Shown: positions 49,598 through 57,328 of the stretch, piece after piece
Numbering within the stretch: position 1 is the stretch's first letter
Layout: every line of letters starts with the position of its first letter
From: Yinghuangia seranimata
GTDB taxonomy: Bacteria > Actinomycetota > Actinomycetes > Streptomycetales > Streptomycetaceae
Length of the DNA stretch: 64,000 bases
Assembly (NCBI RefSeq): GCF_029953285.1
Contig: NZ_JASAOI010000017.1
Span: forward strand, 216,514-280,513
Direction of reading: 5' to 3'
Translations under genes and position numbers: made by a program
Notes under the pieces: model-generated
What the model was told of the DNA's origin: nothing
Seen by the model: only the letters and a program-made list of their open reading frames with translations
Database searches by the model: none

Positions 49598-50049
49598 CCA
49601 CCAAGCTCCACCTCGCGTGCGACGGCCGCGGCCGGCCCCTCGCCTTCGTTCTGACCGGCGGCCAGCGCAACGACTGCACCCAGTTCGAGAACGTCATGAA
49701 CCGCATCCGCGTTGCCCGGAACGGGCCCGGTCGGCCCCGCACGCGACCGGACCGCGTCGTCGCGGACAAGGGCTACAGCTCGCGGAAGATCCGCGCCTGG
49801 CTGCGCAGACGCGGGATCCGGCACACGATCCCCGAGCGAATCGACCAGCTCAACGGCCGGATCCGCAGGGGCGAACGCCCCTGCGGCTTCGACCCGGCGG
49901 CCTATCGCCGACGCAACGTCGTCGAGCGGTGCTTCAACCGCCTCAAGCACTACCGCGGCATCGCCACCCGCTACGACAAGACCGCGACCTCGTTCAATGC
50001 CGTCGTCACCCTCGCCGCAACACTCCTTTGGCTGCGACCAACACTTTGA
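49537..50049 (+). CDS. IS5-family transposase, C-terminal frame
   Basis: Open in the -1 frame from the slippery tract to a TGA at 50047-50049. It contains HALGRSRGGLTTKLHLACDGRGRPL, the second aspartate in VVADKGYSS and the Y-(2)-R-(3)-E-(6)-K signature in YRRRNVVERCFNRLK. It has no ribosome site of its own, so it should be made only as a fusion. All three catalytic residues are retained, so the element may be active. Confidence 0.88.
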   Translation, partial: GARAGDEPADHALGRSRGGLTTKLHLACDGRGRPLAFVLTGGQRNDCTQFENVMNRIRVARNGPGRPRTRPDRVVADKGYSSRKIRAWLRRRGIRHTIPERIDQLNGRIRRGERPCGFDPAAYRRRNVVERCFNRLKHYRGIATRYDKTATSFNAVVTLAATLLWLRPTL

Positions 50050-50058
50050 AGACACGAC

Positions 50059-50062
50059 CTAG
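50059..50062. repeat. Target-site duplication CTAG, right
   Basis: Copy of the CTAG at 49156-49159, directly after the right inverted repeat. Confidence 0.75.
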
Positions 50063-50075
50063 TTCGTGTCGTTGC

Positions 50076-50115
50076 CGTGTGCCCGGCTTCTCCTGAACGG
50101 GGGGCCGGGCACACG
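50076..50115. terminator. Terminator hairpin displaced by the IS
   Basis: A perfect 12-bp stem (CGTGTGCCCGGC, 50076-50087, with 50104-50115), followed by TGTTT. Without the IS it would lie 18 bases after the stop of the membrane-protein gene. It may also serve the convergent lipase-like gene. Confidence 0.8.
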
Positions 50116-50149
50116 TGTTTCGGGTGGCGGTCGACGGTTTTCCAGGCGG

Positions 50150-51472
50150 TCAGAATCCGCAGGCGCCGGTGACCGGTGTTCCGTCGAGCCGGGCCTGCAC
50201 CCACGCGACCGCGTCGTCTCCCGCGGCGTGCACCTCGGCGGGGGTGTGCTGTTCGTCCGGATAGACCTTGAACTCGACGCTCGCGCCCTTGCCGCACAGC
50301 GTCTGGGTGAGCGGCAGGTTGAGCGCGCCGAGCGGGTCCTGGCCGCCTTGCGGGAGGAACACCGGCGCGTTCAGGGCCACTTGGTCGGGGGCTGCGGCGG
50401 CGAGGGCCGAGACCAGCGGGGCGAGGTCGGCGTCCGGACGCAGGAGGTCGGCGACCGGCGGCAGTTGATCGGCGGGGGCGTCGAAGGCGCAGGCGTGCCA
50501 GGCGCGTTCGGCGGCCTTGAGGCCCGCGGGGGTGAGGATGCGTTCCGGCACCACGGTCGGGGTGGTCGCGGAGGCGCCGTCGACGACCAGCAGGAAGATG
50601 CCCGCGTACGGCTCGGCGGTCGAGTCGCGGGCGGCCACCAGCTGCGGCATGAGCTGGAATCCGTTGGCGGGCGCGATCGCGACGACGCCCCGGACGTCGA
50701 TGTCGGCGGCGTACTGCGGCGCGTAGTGCGACGTCCAGAGCGCGGCGTGCCCGCCCTGCGAGTGGCCGACGACGAACGCCGTGGTGCCGACGTCTGGGAA
50801 GGCGTTGTGCGCGGCGCGGACCAGGTCGAGCGTCGCGTACGCGGCCGATCTGCCGTCGAGATAGGGGTGCTTGACGCCGGTCACGCCCATGCCGACATAG
50901 TCCGGCTGCACGACGGCGAAACCACGCTGCACGAACGCCGCAAGCATGTCGCCCGCGCCCTGCGAGCTGGGGCCGAACCCACGGGAAGGCGCGCACTCCG
51001 CCGCGATACCGGTCGTGCCGTGATCCCACGCAACGACCGGCCAACCACCTTCCGGCGGTGGTGACTTCGGCACCGTGACGATGCCCGTCGCGGCGACGGG
51101 CCTGCCGTCGGTTCCGGTGGTCACATACATGACGAGCCGCTCGTCGGCACCGCCGGCGACCGGCTCGGGACTCGTGCCCTGACGCTGACGCAGCACGTCG
51201 CCGGGGCGGCTCGCAGGCAACGGACTCGGCGGGTCATAGAAGGCGTTGCCCCCAGGCACCGCCGTCGACACCGGAGCCGACGCCGGCGCCGCCGCTCCCC
51301 CAGCCGACGCAGCCGACGCCCGCACACTCGCACTGCCGCCGGGCCCGCGTGACCTACCCTCTTCCGCCACCCGCCCGGAACCACTCCGACCACACCCGAC
51401 GACGACCAGCACCACCACCCCGGCGACCGCACCAACTCGCCTGCCGCGCCAAGCCGTTCGCCCACCACGCAT
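50150..51472 (-). CDS. Secreted lipase-like alpha/beta hydrolase
   Basis: A 440-aa lipoprotein with lipobox VVGC (Cys27) after a hydrophobic leader. The fold is of the secretory lipase (LIP) family: VVAWDHGTTGIAAECAPSRGF, a nucleophile elbow GHSQGGHAALW, then VAIAPANGF and the late PDEQHTP with the probable catalytic His. It likely acts on esters outside the cell. The start is ATG 51472; the frame extends further up, but the leader fits this start. It is the only gene of its unit. Confidence 0.87.
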   Translation of the reverse strand: MRGGRTAWRGRRVGAVAGVVVLVVVGCGRSGSGRVAEEGRSRGPGGSASVRASAASAGGAAAPASAPVSTAVPGGNAFYDPPSPLPASRPGDVLRQRQGTSPEPVAGGADERLVMYVTTGTDGRPVAATGIVTVPKSPPPEGGWPVVAWDHGTTGIAAECAPSRGFGPSSQGAGDMLAAFVQRGFAVVQPDYVGMGVTGVKHPYLDGRSAAYATLDLVRAAHNAFPDVGTTAFVVGHSQGGHAALWTSHYAPQYAADIDVRGVVAIAPANGFQLMPQLVAARDSTAEPYAGIFLLVVDGASATTPTVVPERILTPAGLKAAERAWHACAFDAPADQLPPVADLLRPDADLAPLVSALAAAAPDQVALNAPVFLPQGGQDPLGALNLPLTQTLCGKGASVEFKVYPDEQHTPAEVHAAGDDAVAWVQARLDGTPVTGACGF

Positions 51473-51586
51473 CGCCTGGACCCCCGCCCCACCCGACCCC
51501 GAATAGAACACGTTCCACGCCGCCGAAGCAGTATGGCCGCGGACCACAAGACCGAACAAGGCACAACCCGACCGACGCCGGCCGAT

Positions 51587-51779
51587 CGGGGCCGCTTGCT
51601 GTGTGGCCGTCAGACGGAGACCGGCTCCCGACGGTCGGAGGTCTGGGCGACGCGTTCAGGGGGGTGGCATCGTCGTCGGGGGCGTCGATGTCGCGGGGGT
51701 GGTTGTACTTGTCGAGGTCGAGGGTCTTCTCACGGGAGGAGACGATGATCGGCACGACCGCCTGGCCGGCGACGTTGGT
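51587..51779 (-). pseudogene. Duplicated 3' end of the symporter gene
   Basis: 193 bases nearly identical to 52796-52992. They encode the C-terminal tail of the symporter (IIVSSREKTLDLDKYNHPRDIDAPDDD) and the bases after its stop. The copy has a 3-base deletion and then a frame change, lacks the first 390 or so codons and has no start of its own. It cannot be functional as a transporter. Confidence 0.88.
51587..51779. repeat. Direct repeat, copy 1
   Basis: Left copy of the 193-197 bp direct repeat that brackets the HEAT-repeat gene. Confidence 0.88.
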
Positions 51780-51823
51780 TGAGGGGCAGAATCAGCTGCC
51801 GCAGGCACGGGGTTGGGCGCAGG

Positions 51824-52669
51824 TCACCGACCGGAAAGCAGCGGGTGGGAAGCGGCCTGTTCGCGGGCGTACGCATCGGAGTCCCGGGCCAAGCGCCGCA
51901 GAACGGCGATGTTCGCGGCGTCGTCGGCGAGTTCCGACACCGGGAACCGGCTCATGGCGATGCCGACCCAGGCACGAACGCGAGGGTCTGCGTCGCCCGC
52001 GAGACGGCGGATCGCAGCAAGGGATTGCGGATCGCGGGCGAAACCCAGCGAACTCAGCGCCGAAATCCGAACGCCGGCCGCCGGATCGCCGAGCAGGCGC
52101 ACCAGCAGTGCCACCCCGGCCGGGCCCTGTCCGGTCAGCGACCCGGCAGCGGCGGACCGTACTGCTTCGTCGGCATCGCTGACCGCGGGGCCGAGCAACT
52201 CTGCATCCCCCGGCAGAGGGACAAACCCGAGCAGCCACACGGCGGTCTTGCGGAGGCCGGGATCGGGGTCGCCGAGCCACGGCACAACAATCCGCCGAGC
52301 GGCCGTCGGATCCTCGCACGAAAGATCCACGATCACCGCCGTCAGGGAATCCTGGTCGTCGCCGAGATCCCGGCACCACGCTCCCAGCAACTCGGGGAGT
52401 GCGCCGCGGCCCGCGACATCGGCGAGGAGCATGGCAAGGACGTGGCGGGCGTACCAGTTCCGAGCGTCCACGGCCGCGGTCAACAACCGTTCCAGGACCG
52501 GAACCAACCCCGGTTCCCAAGCCGCCTTGAGCTTCTCGACGGTCTCGTCGAGAACATCGAAATCACAGTCTGGGTCCGCGAGTTCTGCCAACAGAGCGTC
52601 CAGCAGCGACGCCGAGTTGCGAGCCTGTCGATCCTTCATGGCCCGGAGCCTAGGGCTCGGCAATGTCAC
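51824..52669 (-). CDS. HEAT-repeat protein
   Basis: A 281-aa protein of stacked helical repeats, for example ARRIVVPWLGDPDPGLRKTAVWLLG, SDADEAVRSAAAGSL and GDPAAGVRISALSSLGFARD. They form a protein-binding solenoid with no enzyme motif. GTG 52669 is chosen because GGAGG lies five bases upstream; ATG 52639 is the alternative. It sits between the two copies of the symporter 3' end, which marks it as an inserted gene. The partner is unknown. Confidence 0.85.
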   Translation of the reverse strand: MTLPSPRLRAMKDRQARNSASLLDALLAELADPDCDFDVLDETVEKLKAAWEPGLVPVLERLLTAAVDARNWYARHVLAMLLADVAGRGALPELLGAWCRDLGDDQDSLTAVIVDLSCEDPTAARRIVVPWLGDPDPGLRKTAVWLLGFVPLPGDAELLGPAVSDADEAVRSAAAGSLTGQGPAGVALLVRLLGDPAAGVRISALSSLGFARDPQSLAAIRRLAGDADPRVRAWVGIAMSRFPVSELADDAANIAVLRRLARDSDAYAREQAASHPLLSGR

Positions 52670-52760
52670 GGATGCCTCCGTGTCGAGCAGACGACGTCAC
52701 CGACGCTGCTGCGCCGACTTCCCCAATCAGGGTCGGAGAGCACAGGAACATGGACGTGAA

Positions 52761-52803
52761 GCGGCCCCGTTCCTCCCCACGACACATAGGGGGAACGGGG
52801 CCG
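52761..52803. terminator. Strong terminator after symporter gene
   Basis: A perfect 13-bp stem (GCGGCCCCGTTCC, 52761-52773, with 52791-52803) and a 17-nt loop, 15 bases past the symporter stop. Only the right arm's CGGGGCCGC is kept in the duplicated copy at 51587. Confidence 0.8.
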
Positions 52804-52992
52804 CTTGCTGTGTGCCCGTCAGACGGAGACCGGCTCCCGACGGTCGGTGGCCTGGGCGGGCACGTTCAGGGGGGTGGCATCGTCGTCGTCGGGGGCGTCG
52901 ATGTCGCGGGGGTGGTTGTACTTGTCGAGGTCGAGGGTCTTCTCACGGGAGGAGACGATGATCGGCACGACTGCCTGGCCGGCGACGTTGGT
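52796..52992. repeat. Direct repeat, copy 2
   Basis: Right copy; it contains the true 3' end of the symporter gene. Confidence 0.88.
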
Positions 52993-54168
52993 GGCCGTGC
53001 GCATCATGTCGAGGATCGGGTCGATGGCCAGGAGGAGGCCGACGGCCGGGAGGAGGCGGGTGTCGACGGTCTCGAGGGTGAGGGTCAGCATGACGATCGC
53101 GCCGGTGAGGCCCGCGGTGGCGGCGGAGCCGATGACCGAGACGAGGACGATGAGGAAGTAGTCCTTGAGGTCGAGGTCGATGTGCAGGTACTGGGCGGCG
53201 AAGATCGCGGCGAGCGACGGGTAGATCGCGGCGCAGCCGTCCATCTTGGTGGTGGCGCCGAAGGGGACGGAGAAGGAGGCGTACTCCTTGGGGACGCCGA
53301 GGCGTTCGACGGCGCGCTGGGTGACCGGCATGGTGCCGACGGAGGAGCGGGAGACGAAGGCCAGCTGGATGGCGGGCCAGGCGCCCTGGAAGAACTTCAG
53401 CGGGTTGACGCGGGCGACGGTCGCCAGGAGCAGCGGGTAGACGCCGAAGAGGATGATCGCGCAACCGACGTAGATGTCGACGGTGAAGGTGCCGAGCGGC
53501 TTGAGGGACTCCCAGCCGTAGGTGGCGACGGCGGTGCCGATCAGGCCGGCGGTGCCGAGCGGCGAGAGGCGGATGACCCACCACAGGGCCTTCTGCACGA
53601 CCTCGAGCACGAGTTCGGCGGCGTTGATCAGCGGTTCGGCCTTCTTGCCGACGGAGAGCACCGCGGCACCGAGGACCGCCCCGAGGAAGACGATCTGCAG
53701 CACCTGCGGCTTGGGGCCGAAGGCCGCGACGATGTTCGTCGGGACGATGCCGGTGAGGAAGTCGAGCCAGTCACCGGACGGCAGGTCCTTCGGCAGCTGC
53801 TCCGGCTTGAGGTTCACGCCCTGGCCGGGGTCGGTCAGGATGCCGAGCAGGATGCCGACGGTCACCGCGATCAGCGACGTGATCAGGAACCACAGCAGGG
53901 TGCGGGCCGCGAGGCGCGCGGCGTTGTTGACCTTGCGCAGGTTCACGACGGAGATCAGGACCGCGGTGAAGACCAGCGGCGGGACCGCGAGCTTCAGCAG
54001 GCGGACGAAGATGTCGCCGACCTGCTCGAGCGTGGTGCCGAGCCAGTCGACGTGGGCGTTCTTGGCGATGAGGCCGAGGACGACGCCGACCGCGAGGCCG
54101 ATGAACGTCTGGGCCCAGAACGGGATCTTCGGGAAGGATCGCTTGGGGACTGCAGCGGTTTCAGACAA
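52819..54168 (-). CDS. Dicarboxylate/amino acid:cation symporter
   Basis: A 449-aa DAACS-family transporter. The family features are present: eight-helix layout, SRSSVGTMPVTQRAVERLGVP (serine-rich hairpin), PFGATTKMDGCAAIYPSLAAIFAAQ (N-M-D-G type motif) and the DPILDMMRTATNVAGQAVVPIIV helix. It takes up C4-dicarboxylates or glutamate/aspartate with sodium or protons; which one cannot be told. The last 40 residues are hydrophilic and variable. It has a long upstream region with a possible promoter near 54520. Confidence 0.92.
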   Translation of the reverse strand: MSETAAVPKRSFPKIPFWAQTFIGLAVGVVLGLIAKNAHVDWLGTTLEQVGDIFVRLLKLAVPPLVFTAVLISVVNLRKVNNAARLAARTLLWFLITSLIAVTVGILLGILTDPGQGVNLKPEQLPKDLPSGDWLDFLTGIVPTNIVAAFGPKPQVLQIVFLGAVLGAAVLSVGKKAEPLINAAELVLEVVQKALWWVIRLSPLGTAGLIGTAVATYGWESLKPLGTFTVDIYVGCAIILFGVYPLLLATVARVNPLKFFQGAWPAIQLAFVSRSSVGTMPVTQRAVERLGVPKEYASFSVPFGATTKMDGCAAIYPSLAAIFAAQYLHIDLDLKDYFLIVLVSVIGSAATAGLTGAIVMLTLTLETVDTRLLPAVGLLLAIDPILDMMRTATNVAGQAVVPIIVSSREKTLDLDKYNHPRDIDAPDDDDATPLNVPAQATDRREPVSV

Positions 54169-54356
54169 GGGGGAGCTCCTGAAGCGGCCGGCCGTCGGCC
54201 GGGCACCGTGATGTACGGGACGGAGATGCGGACCGCTTCAGGCCTGATGTGGCATGTGGGGAGGGGGAGTCGCGCTCACCCACCGGTCAGGTGCGGGGCC
54301 GGCGCTCGGGACGGAGTCCGGCGAACCCGCGAAGCGGTCGGGGCGGCGTGCGTGAG

Positions 54357-54384
54357 CGGTACGCGAAGCGTGGTTCGCGTACCG
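54357..54384. repeat. Perfect hairpin in symporter leader
   Basis: CGGTACGCGAA (54357-54367), loop GCGTGG, exact complement at 54374-54384. It may be a terminator of upstream transcription, an operator or a leader structure. Confidence 0.6.
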
Positions 54385-54516
54385 GTTCAGCAGACGCCGG
54401 CGCCGCTACACAGTGCGGTGGCGCAACGGCCCAGGTCGACATGCAGCCGCGCCACGAGCGGGAAACCCACCGCCGTGCGCGTCTCGTGCGTGTCGCCTGT
54501 GCCGAACATGAGGTGG

Positions 54517-54546
54517 AGTGTAAACAGTCCATCAGTAAAACGACAA
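54517..54546 (-). promoter_or_regulatory. Possible symporter promoter
   Basis: On the minus strand: TTGTCG (54541-54546), 18 bases, then TACACT (54517-54522). The area is A/T-rich by local standards. Four of six bases match consensus in each box. Confidence 0.4.
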
Positions 54547-54599
54547 AACCATTACCTGGTGGAACGGTCCGCTCACCCGGAGCCGGTGCCGCCGCGGCG

Positions 54600-55022
54600 T
54601 CAGCGGCCGTCGGCGACGAGGTCGTCCTCGGCCGACGCGCCTTCCTCGATACGGGCCTTGGCCCGCTCGACGCGCGCGACGAGCGCGGCGGACATCGCCT
54701 CGCGCTGGTTGTTGAGCAGGAAGTAGCTGAGCACGCCGGACACGGCGAGCGCGATGCCGACGGCGAGGATGCCGGCGCCGTTGCCGGTCAGGCCGATCGG
54801 GTAGCGGAACAGCAGCCACACGACGAGCAGCACGCCGGCGAACAGGCCCATGCGCAGCAGCGTGTAGTACAGCGCGGGACGTCCGCTGCGGGCGGCCCCG
54901 GGGCGCGCGGCGGCGGGCTGCGCGGGCTCGGCGGTGACGGCCGCGGCGGCCGCGGCGCCCTCGATGGAGCCGGGGACGTCGGCGGACTCGGGGCGGTGCT
55001 CGGGTGCGGGTGTGGTCGACAC
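54600..55022 (-). CDS. DUF4229 membrane protein
   Basis: A 140-aa protein with two membrane segments (LYYTLLRMGLFAGVLLVVWLLF and AGILAVGIALAVSGVLSYFLL), followed by LLNNQREAMSAALVARVERAKARIEEGASAEDDL, the DUF4229 signature. The N-terminal 45 residues are Ala/Pro-rich. GTG 55022 follows AAGGAAA. The gene is regularly found next to mqnE in actinomycetes. The function is unknown. Confidence 0.88.
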   Translation of the reverse strand: MSTTPAPEHRPESADVPGSIEGAAAAAAVTAEPAQPAAARPGAARSGRPALYYTLLRMGLFAGVLLVVWLLFRYPIGLTGNGAGILAVGIALAVSGVLSYFLLNNQREAMSAALVARVERAKARIEEGASAEDDLVADGR

Positions 55023-55220
55023 GTCGTTTTCCTTCGGCCGGACGGCGGCGGGGGTGCGAGCGATGCGGGCGGGCACGGCGCGTGGCCGCGACCGCCCGGC
55101 GTCCTCCAGTACAGCACTCCCGCCGCGCGCGTCCGGCACGGGCCACCGCGCGGCGGGAGAAAACGAAGACGGGAGCGAAGCGACTCGAATATGGGCGGTG
55201 GGGGGGCGACGGGCGGGCGG

Positions 55221-56384
55221 TCAGAAGCGCATCGGCTGCGGCACGTCGCGGCGGCCCGGCTCGGGGCCTTCGTACTCGCGGATGATCTCGTACCGGGTGT
55301 TGCGCTCGGCGGGCCGGAAGCCCGCGTCGCGGATGAGCTCGAGCAGGTCGTCGCGGGTCATCTTGTTCGGCGTGCCGAAGCCGTCCGCGTCGTGCGTGAT
55401 CTTGTACTCGACGACCGAGCCGTCCAGGTCGTCGGCGCCGTGGTTGAGCGCGAGCTGCGCGGTGGCCAGGCCGTGCATGACCCAGAAGCACTTGACGTGC
55501 GGCACGTTGTCGAACAGCAGCCGGGAGACCGCGAACACCTTCAGCGCCTCGGCGCCGGTGGCCATGGTGGTGCGGGCCTGGAGGCGGTTGCGGACGATGC
55601 CGTCGCGGCTGTCGTGGAAGTCGTGCTGGTAGCGCAGCGGGATGAAGACCTGGAACCCGCCGGTCTCGTCCTGCAGTTCACGCAGCCGCAGCACGTGGTC
55701 GACGCGGTGCCGGGGCTCCTCGATGTGCCCGTACAGCATCGTCGCGGGGGTCTTGAGGCCCTTCTCGTGCGCGAGCCGGTGGATCCGCGACCAGTCCTCC
55801 CAGTGGGTGGCGTGGTCGACGATGTGCTGCCGGACCTCCCAGTCGAAGATCTCCGCGCCGCCGCCGGTGAGCGACTCCAGGCCGGCGTCCATCAGCTCGT
55901 CGAGGATCTCGGACGCGCTCATCCCCGAGATGGTCTCGAAGTGCTGGATCTCGGTCGCCGTGAACGCCTTGAGCGAGACGTTCGGCAGGACCTTCTTCAG
56001 CTCGCGCAGCGACCGCGGGTAGTACCGCCACGGCAGCGTCGGGTGCAGGCCGTTGACGATGTGCAGCTCGGTGATGCCCTCCGGCTCCATCTCCTTGGCC
56101 AGCCGCACGGCGTCCTCGATGCGCATCGTGTACGCGTCCTTCTCGCCCGGCTTGCGCTGGAACGAGCAGTAGGCGCAGGACGCCTGGCACACGTTGGTCA
56201 TGTTGAGGTGCCGGTTGACGTTGAAGTGGACGACGTCGCCGTTCTTCCGCGTCCGCACGTGGTGGGCGAGGCCGCCCAGCCACGCGAGGTCGTCGCACTC
56301 GTACAGCGCGATGCCGTCCTCGCGGCTGAGCCGCTCGCCGGAGAGGACCTTGTCCTCGATCTCCTTGCGCAGACCCGAGTCCAT
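55221..56384 (-). CDS. mqnE: Aminofutalosine synthase
   Basis: A 387-aa radical SAM enzyme. The ligands CQASCAYC are C66, C70 and C73. LHIVNGLHPTLPWRYY, LTGGGAEIFDWEVR and NHGADDLDGSV are typical of MqnE, which joins the MqnA product to S-adenosylmethionine's adenosyl part. ATG 56384 has AAGGAG about ten bases upstream. The DUF4229 gene follows after 198 bases; an Lrp regulator gene lies directly upstream on the same strand. Confidence 0.95.
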   Translation of the reverse strand: MDSGLRKEIEDKVLSGERLSREDGIALYECDDLAWLGGLAHHVRTRKNGDVVHFNVNRHLNMTNVCQASCAYCSFQRKPGEKDAYTMRIEDAVRLAKEMEPEGITELHIVNGLHPTLPWRYYPRSLRELKKVLPNVSLKAFTATEIQHFETISGMSASEILDELMDAGLESLTGGGAEIFDWEVRQHIVDHATHWEDWSRIHRLAHEKGLKTPATMLYGHIEEPRHRVDHVLRLRELQDETGGFQVFIPLRYQHDFHDSRDGIVRNRLQARTTMATGAEALKVFAVSRLLFDNVPHVKCFWVMHGLATAQLALNHGADDLDGSVVEYKITHDADGFGTPNKMTRDDLLELIRDAGFRPAERNTRYEIIREYEGPEPGRRDVPQPMRF

Positions 56385-56452
56385 CGCTCACTTCTCCTTA
56401 CTGAACCACGGCCCTTGCGGGACAAACTGTGCGACGAGCCTACGCCTCGGGA

Positions 56453-56914
56453 TCAGGCCTCCGGTTCGCCGGGCAGGTCCGCCGCGCGGTACTCCCACTT
56501 CGTGGACAGCACGACGGTGGTACGGGTGCGCGCGACGCCGCGGGTGCCGGACAGGCGCCGGATGACCTGTTCGAGGCCGGCCACGTCGGGCACGCGGACC
56601 TTGAGCATGAACGAGTCGTCGCCGGAGATGAACCAGCAGTCCTCGATCTCCTCGACGTCGCGCAGCCTGCGGCTGACGTCCTCGTGGTCGGCGGCGTCCG
56701 ACAGCTGCAGGCCGATGAGCGCCGTGACGCCGAGGCCGAGCGTGACCGGGTCGACGGTCGCGCGGTAGCCGGTGATGACGCCCGCCTGCTCCAGCCGGTT
56801 GATGCGGTCGGTCACGCTCGGACCGGACAGTCCGACCAGGCGGCCGAGCTCCGCGTACGAGGCGCGGCCGTTGACCCGCAGCGCCTGGATGAGCTTGCGG
56901 TCCACCGCATCCAT
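56453..56914 (-). CDS. Lrp/AsnC-family regulator
   Basis: A 153-aa regulator. Residues 1-50 form the AsnC helix-turn-helix (DRKLIQALRVNGRASYAELGRLVGLSGPSVTDRINRLE) and the C-terminal half the RAM ligand domain (VEEIEDCWFISGDDSFMLKVRV). AAGGAG lies six bases before the ATG. The gene is 68 bases upstream of mqnE and is probably co-transcribed with it; it diverges from the 44-aa gene. An inverted repeat near that promoter may be its operator. Confidence 0.94.
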   Translation of the reverse strand: MDAVDRKLIQALRVNGRASYAELGRLVGLSGPSVTDRINRLEQAGVITGYRATVDPVTLGLGVTALIGLQLSDAADHEDVSRRLRDVEEIEDCWFISGDDSFMLKVRVPDVAGLEQVIRRLSGTRGVARTRTTVVLSTKWEYRAADLPGEPEA

Positions 56915-56957
56915 GCCGTTCTCCTTGATCGTCCTGGTGATCGCCCGGCCGGGCGCC

Positions 56958-56979
56958 CCACTGCCCTGCATTTCAGTGG
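56958..56979. promoter_or_regulatory. Inverted repeat overlapping a -35 box
   Basis: CCACTG-N10-CAGTGG (56958-56963 and 56974-56979). The right arm overlaps the -35 hexamer of the plus-strand promoter, so a bound protein would block it. The adjacent Lrp-type regulator is the obvious candidate. Confidence 0.5.
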
Positions 56980-57005
56980 ACAGTTTCGAGTCTATCCCTT
57001 AGAAT
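56977..57005 (+). promoter_or_regulatory. Near-consensus HrdB-type promoter
   Basis: TGGACA (56977-56982), 17 bases, TAGAAT (57000-57005). Such a good match is uncommon in actinomycetes. The start of transcription would be close to 57012, at the foot of the first leader hairpin. Confidence 0.7.
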
Positions 57006-57011
57006 CAAAGG

Positions 57012-57066
57012 CATCGGAGGCCACGAACCTCCGATGTCGAAAACAACGTCGGCGCAACACGCCGAC
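57012..57066 (+). promoter_or_regulatory. Two leader hairpins upstream of the 44-aa gene
   Basis: Hairpin A: CATCGGAGG (57012-57020) with 57028-57036 and a 7-nt loop. Hairpin B: GTCGGCG (57048-57054) with 57060-57066 and loop CAACA. Both stems are perfect. The ribosome site (GGGAG) comes just after. They could stabilise the RNA, control translation, or form a small regulatory RNA. Confidence 0.65.
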
Positions 57067-57083
57067 AAACGGGAGTGAAAACG

Positions 57084-57218
57084 ATGTACACCCTTGAGAT
57101 GGCGCGTGCGCACATCCAGGAGCTCCACGAGATGGCCGAGCGGTCCCGCCCCGTCGGCCGGCACAACACGCTGAACCGCGTGAAGAAGTTCGTCGCCCGC
57201 ACCCGCACCGGCCGCTGA
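57084..57218 (+). CDS. 44-aa basic small protein
   Basis: ATG 57084 with GGGAG about eight bases upstream. The product begins MYTLEMARAHIQELHEMAERSR and ends in a basic helix NRVKKFVARTRTGR. It is helical and has no membrane segment. The promoter, leader hairpins and terminator around it make it a complete transcription unit of about 310 nt. I do not recognise the family. Confidence 0.75.
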   Translation: MYTLEMARAHIQELHEMAERSRPVGRHNTLNRVKKFVARTRTGR

Positions 57219-57296
57219 TCCGGCCGGTCCTGCTGAGTCGCAGTCCGCACCGGATCCTGACCCACCGGGGCGCACGCGGTCGGAACGCCACCACAG

Positions 57297-57318
57297 GCTC
57301 CCGCTTCGGCGGGGGCCT
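57297..57318 (+). terminator. Terminator between small gene and mqnM
   Basis: GGCTCCCGC-TTC-GGCGGGGGCC stem with a wobble pair, followed by TTTGCTGGTTTT. It lies between convergent genes and could serve both. Confidence 0.7.
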
Positions 57319-57328
57319 TTGCTGGTTT

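Larger units (their letters stand above)
49160..50058 (+). mobile_element. IS5-family insertion sequence
   Basis: 899 bp bounded by 14-bp inverted repeats with one mismatch: GCCGTGTCTTCAAA at the left end (49160-49173) and, at the right end (50045-50058), TTTGAAGACACGAC. It is flanked by CTAG on both sides, the target preferred by the IS5 group. It contains two overlapping reading frames giving a DDE transposase by frameshift. Confidence 0.9.
54169..54599. other. Upstream region of the symporter gene
   Basis: About 430 bases without a supported gene. It holds a perfect 11-bp hairpin at 54357-54384 and a possible minus-strand promoter at 54517-54546. If that promoter is real, the symporter mRNA has a leader of about 340 nt. 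Confidence 0.5.

Noticed and set aside
51354..51755. 133-aa minus-strand frame containing the symporter tail
   Set aside because: It is the truncated duplicate joined to unrelated sequence; listed as a pseudogene fragment.
54287..54532. 81-aa minus-strand frame with several Cys
   Set aside because: Arg/Ser/Pro-rich low complexity, contains the hairpin, and no ribosome site.
54249..56768. 839-codon plus-strand frame over mqnE and DUF4229
   Set aside because: Antisense to two well-supported genes.
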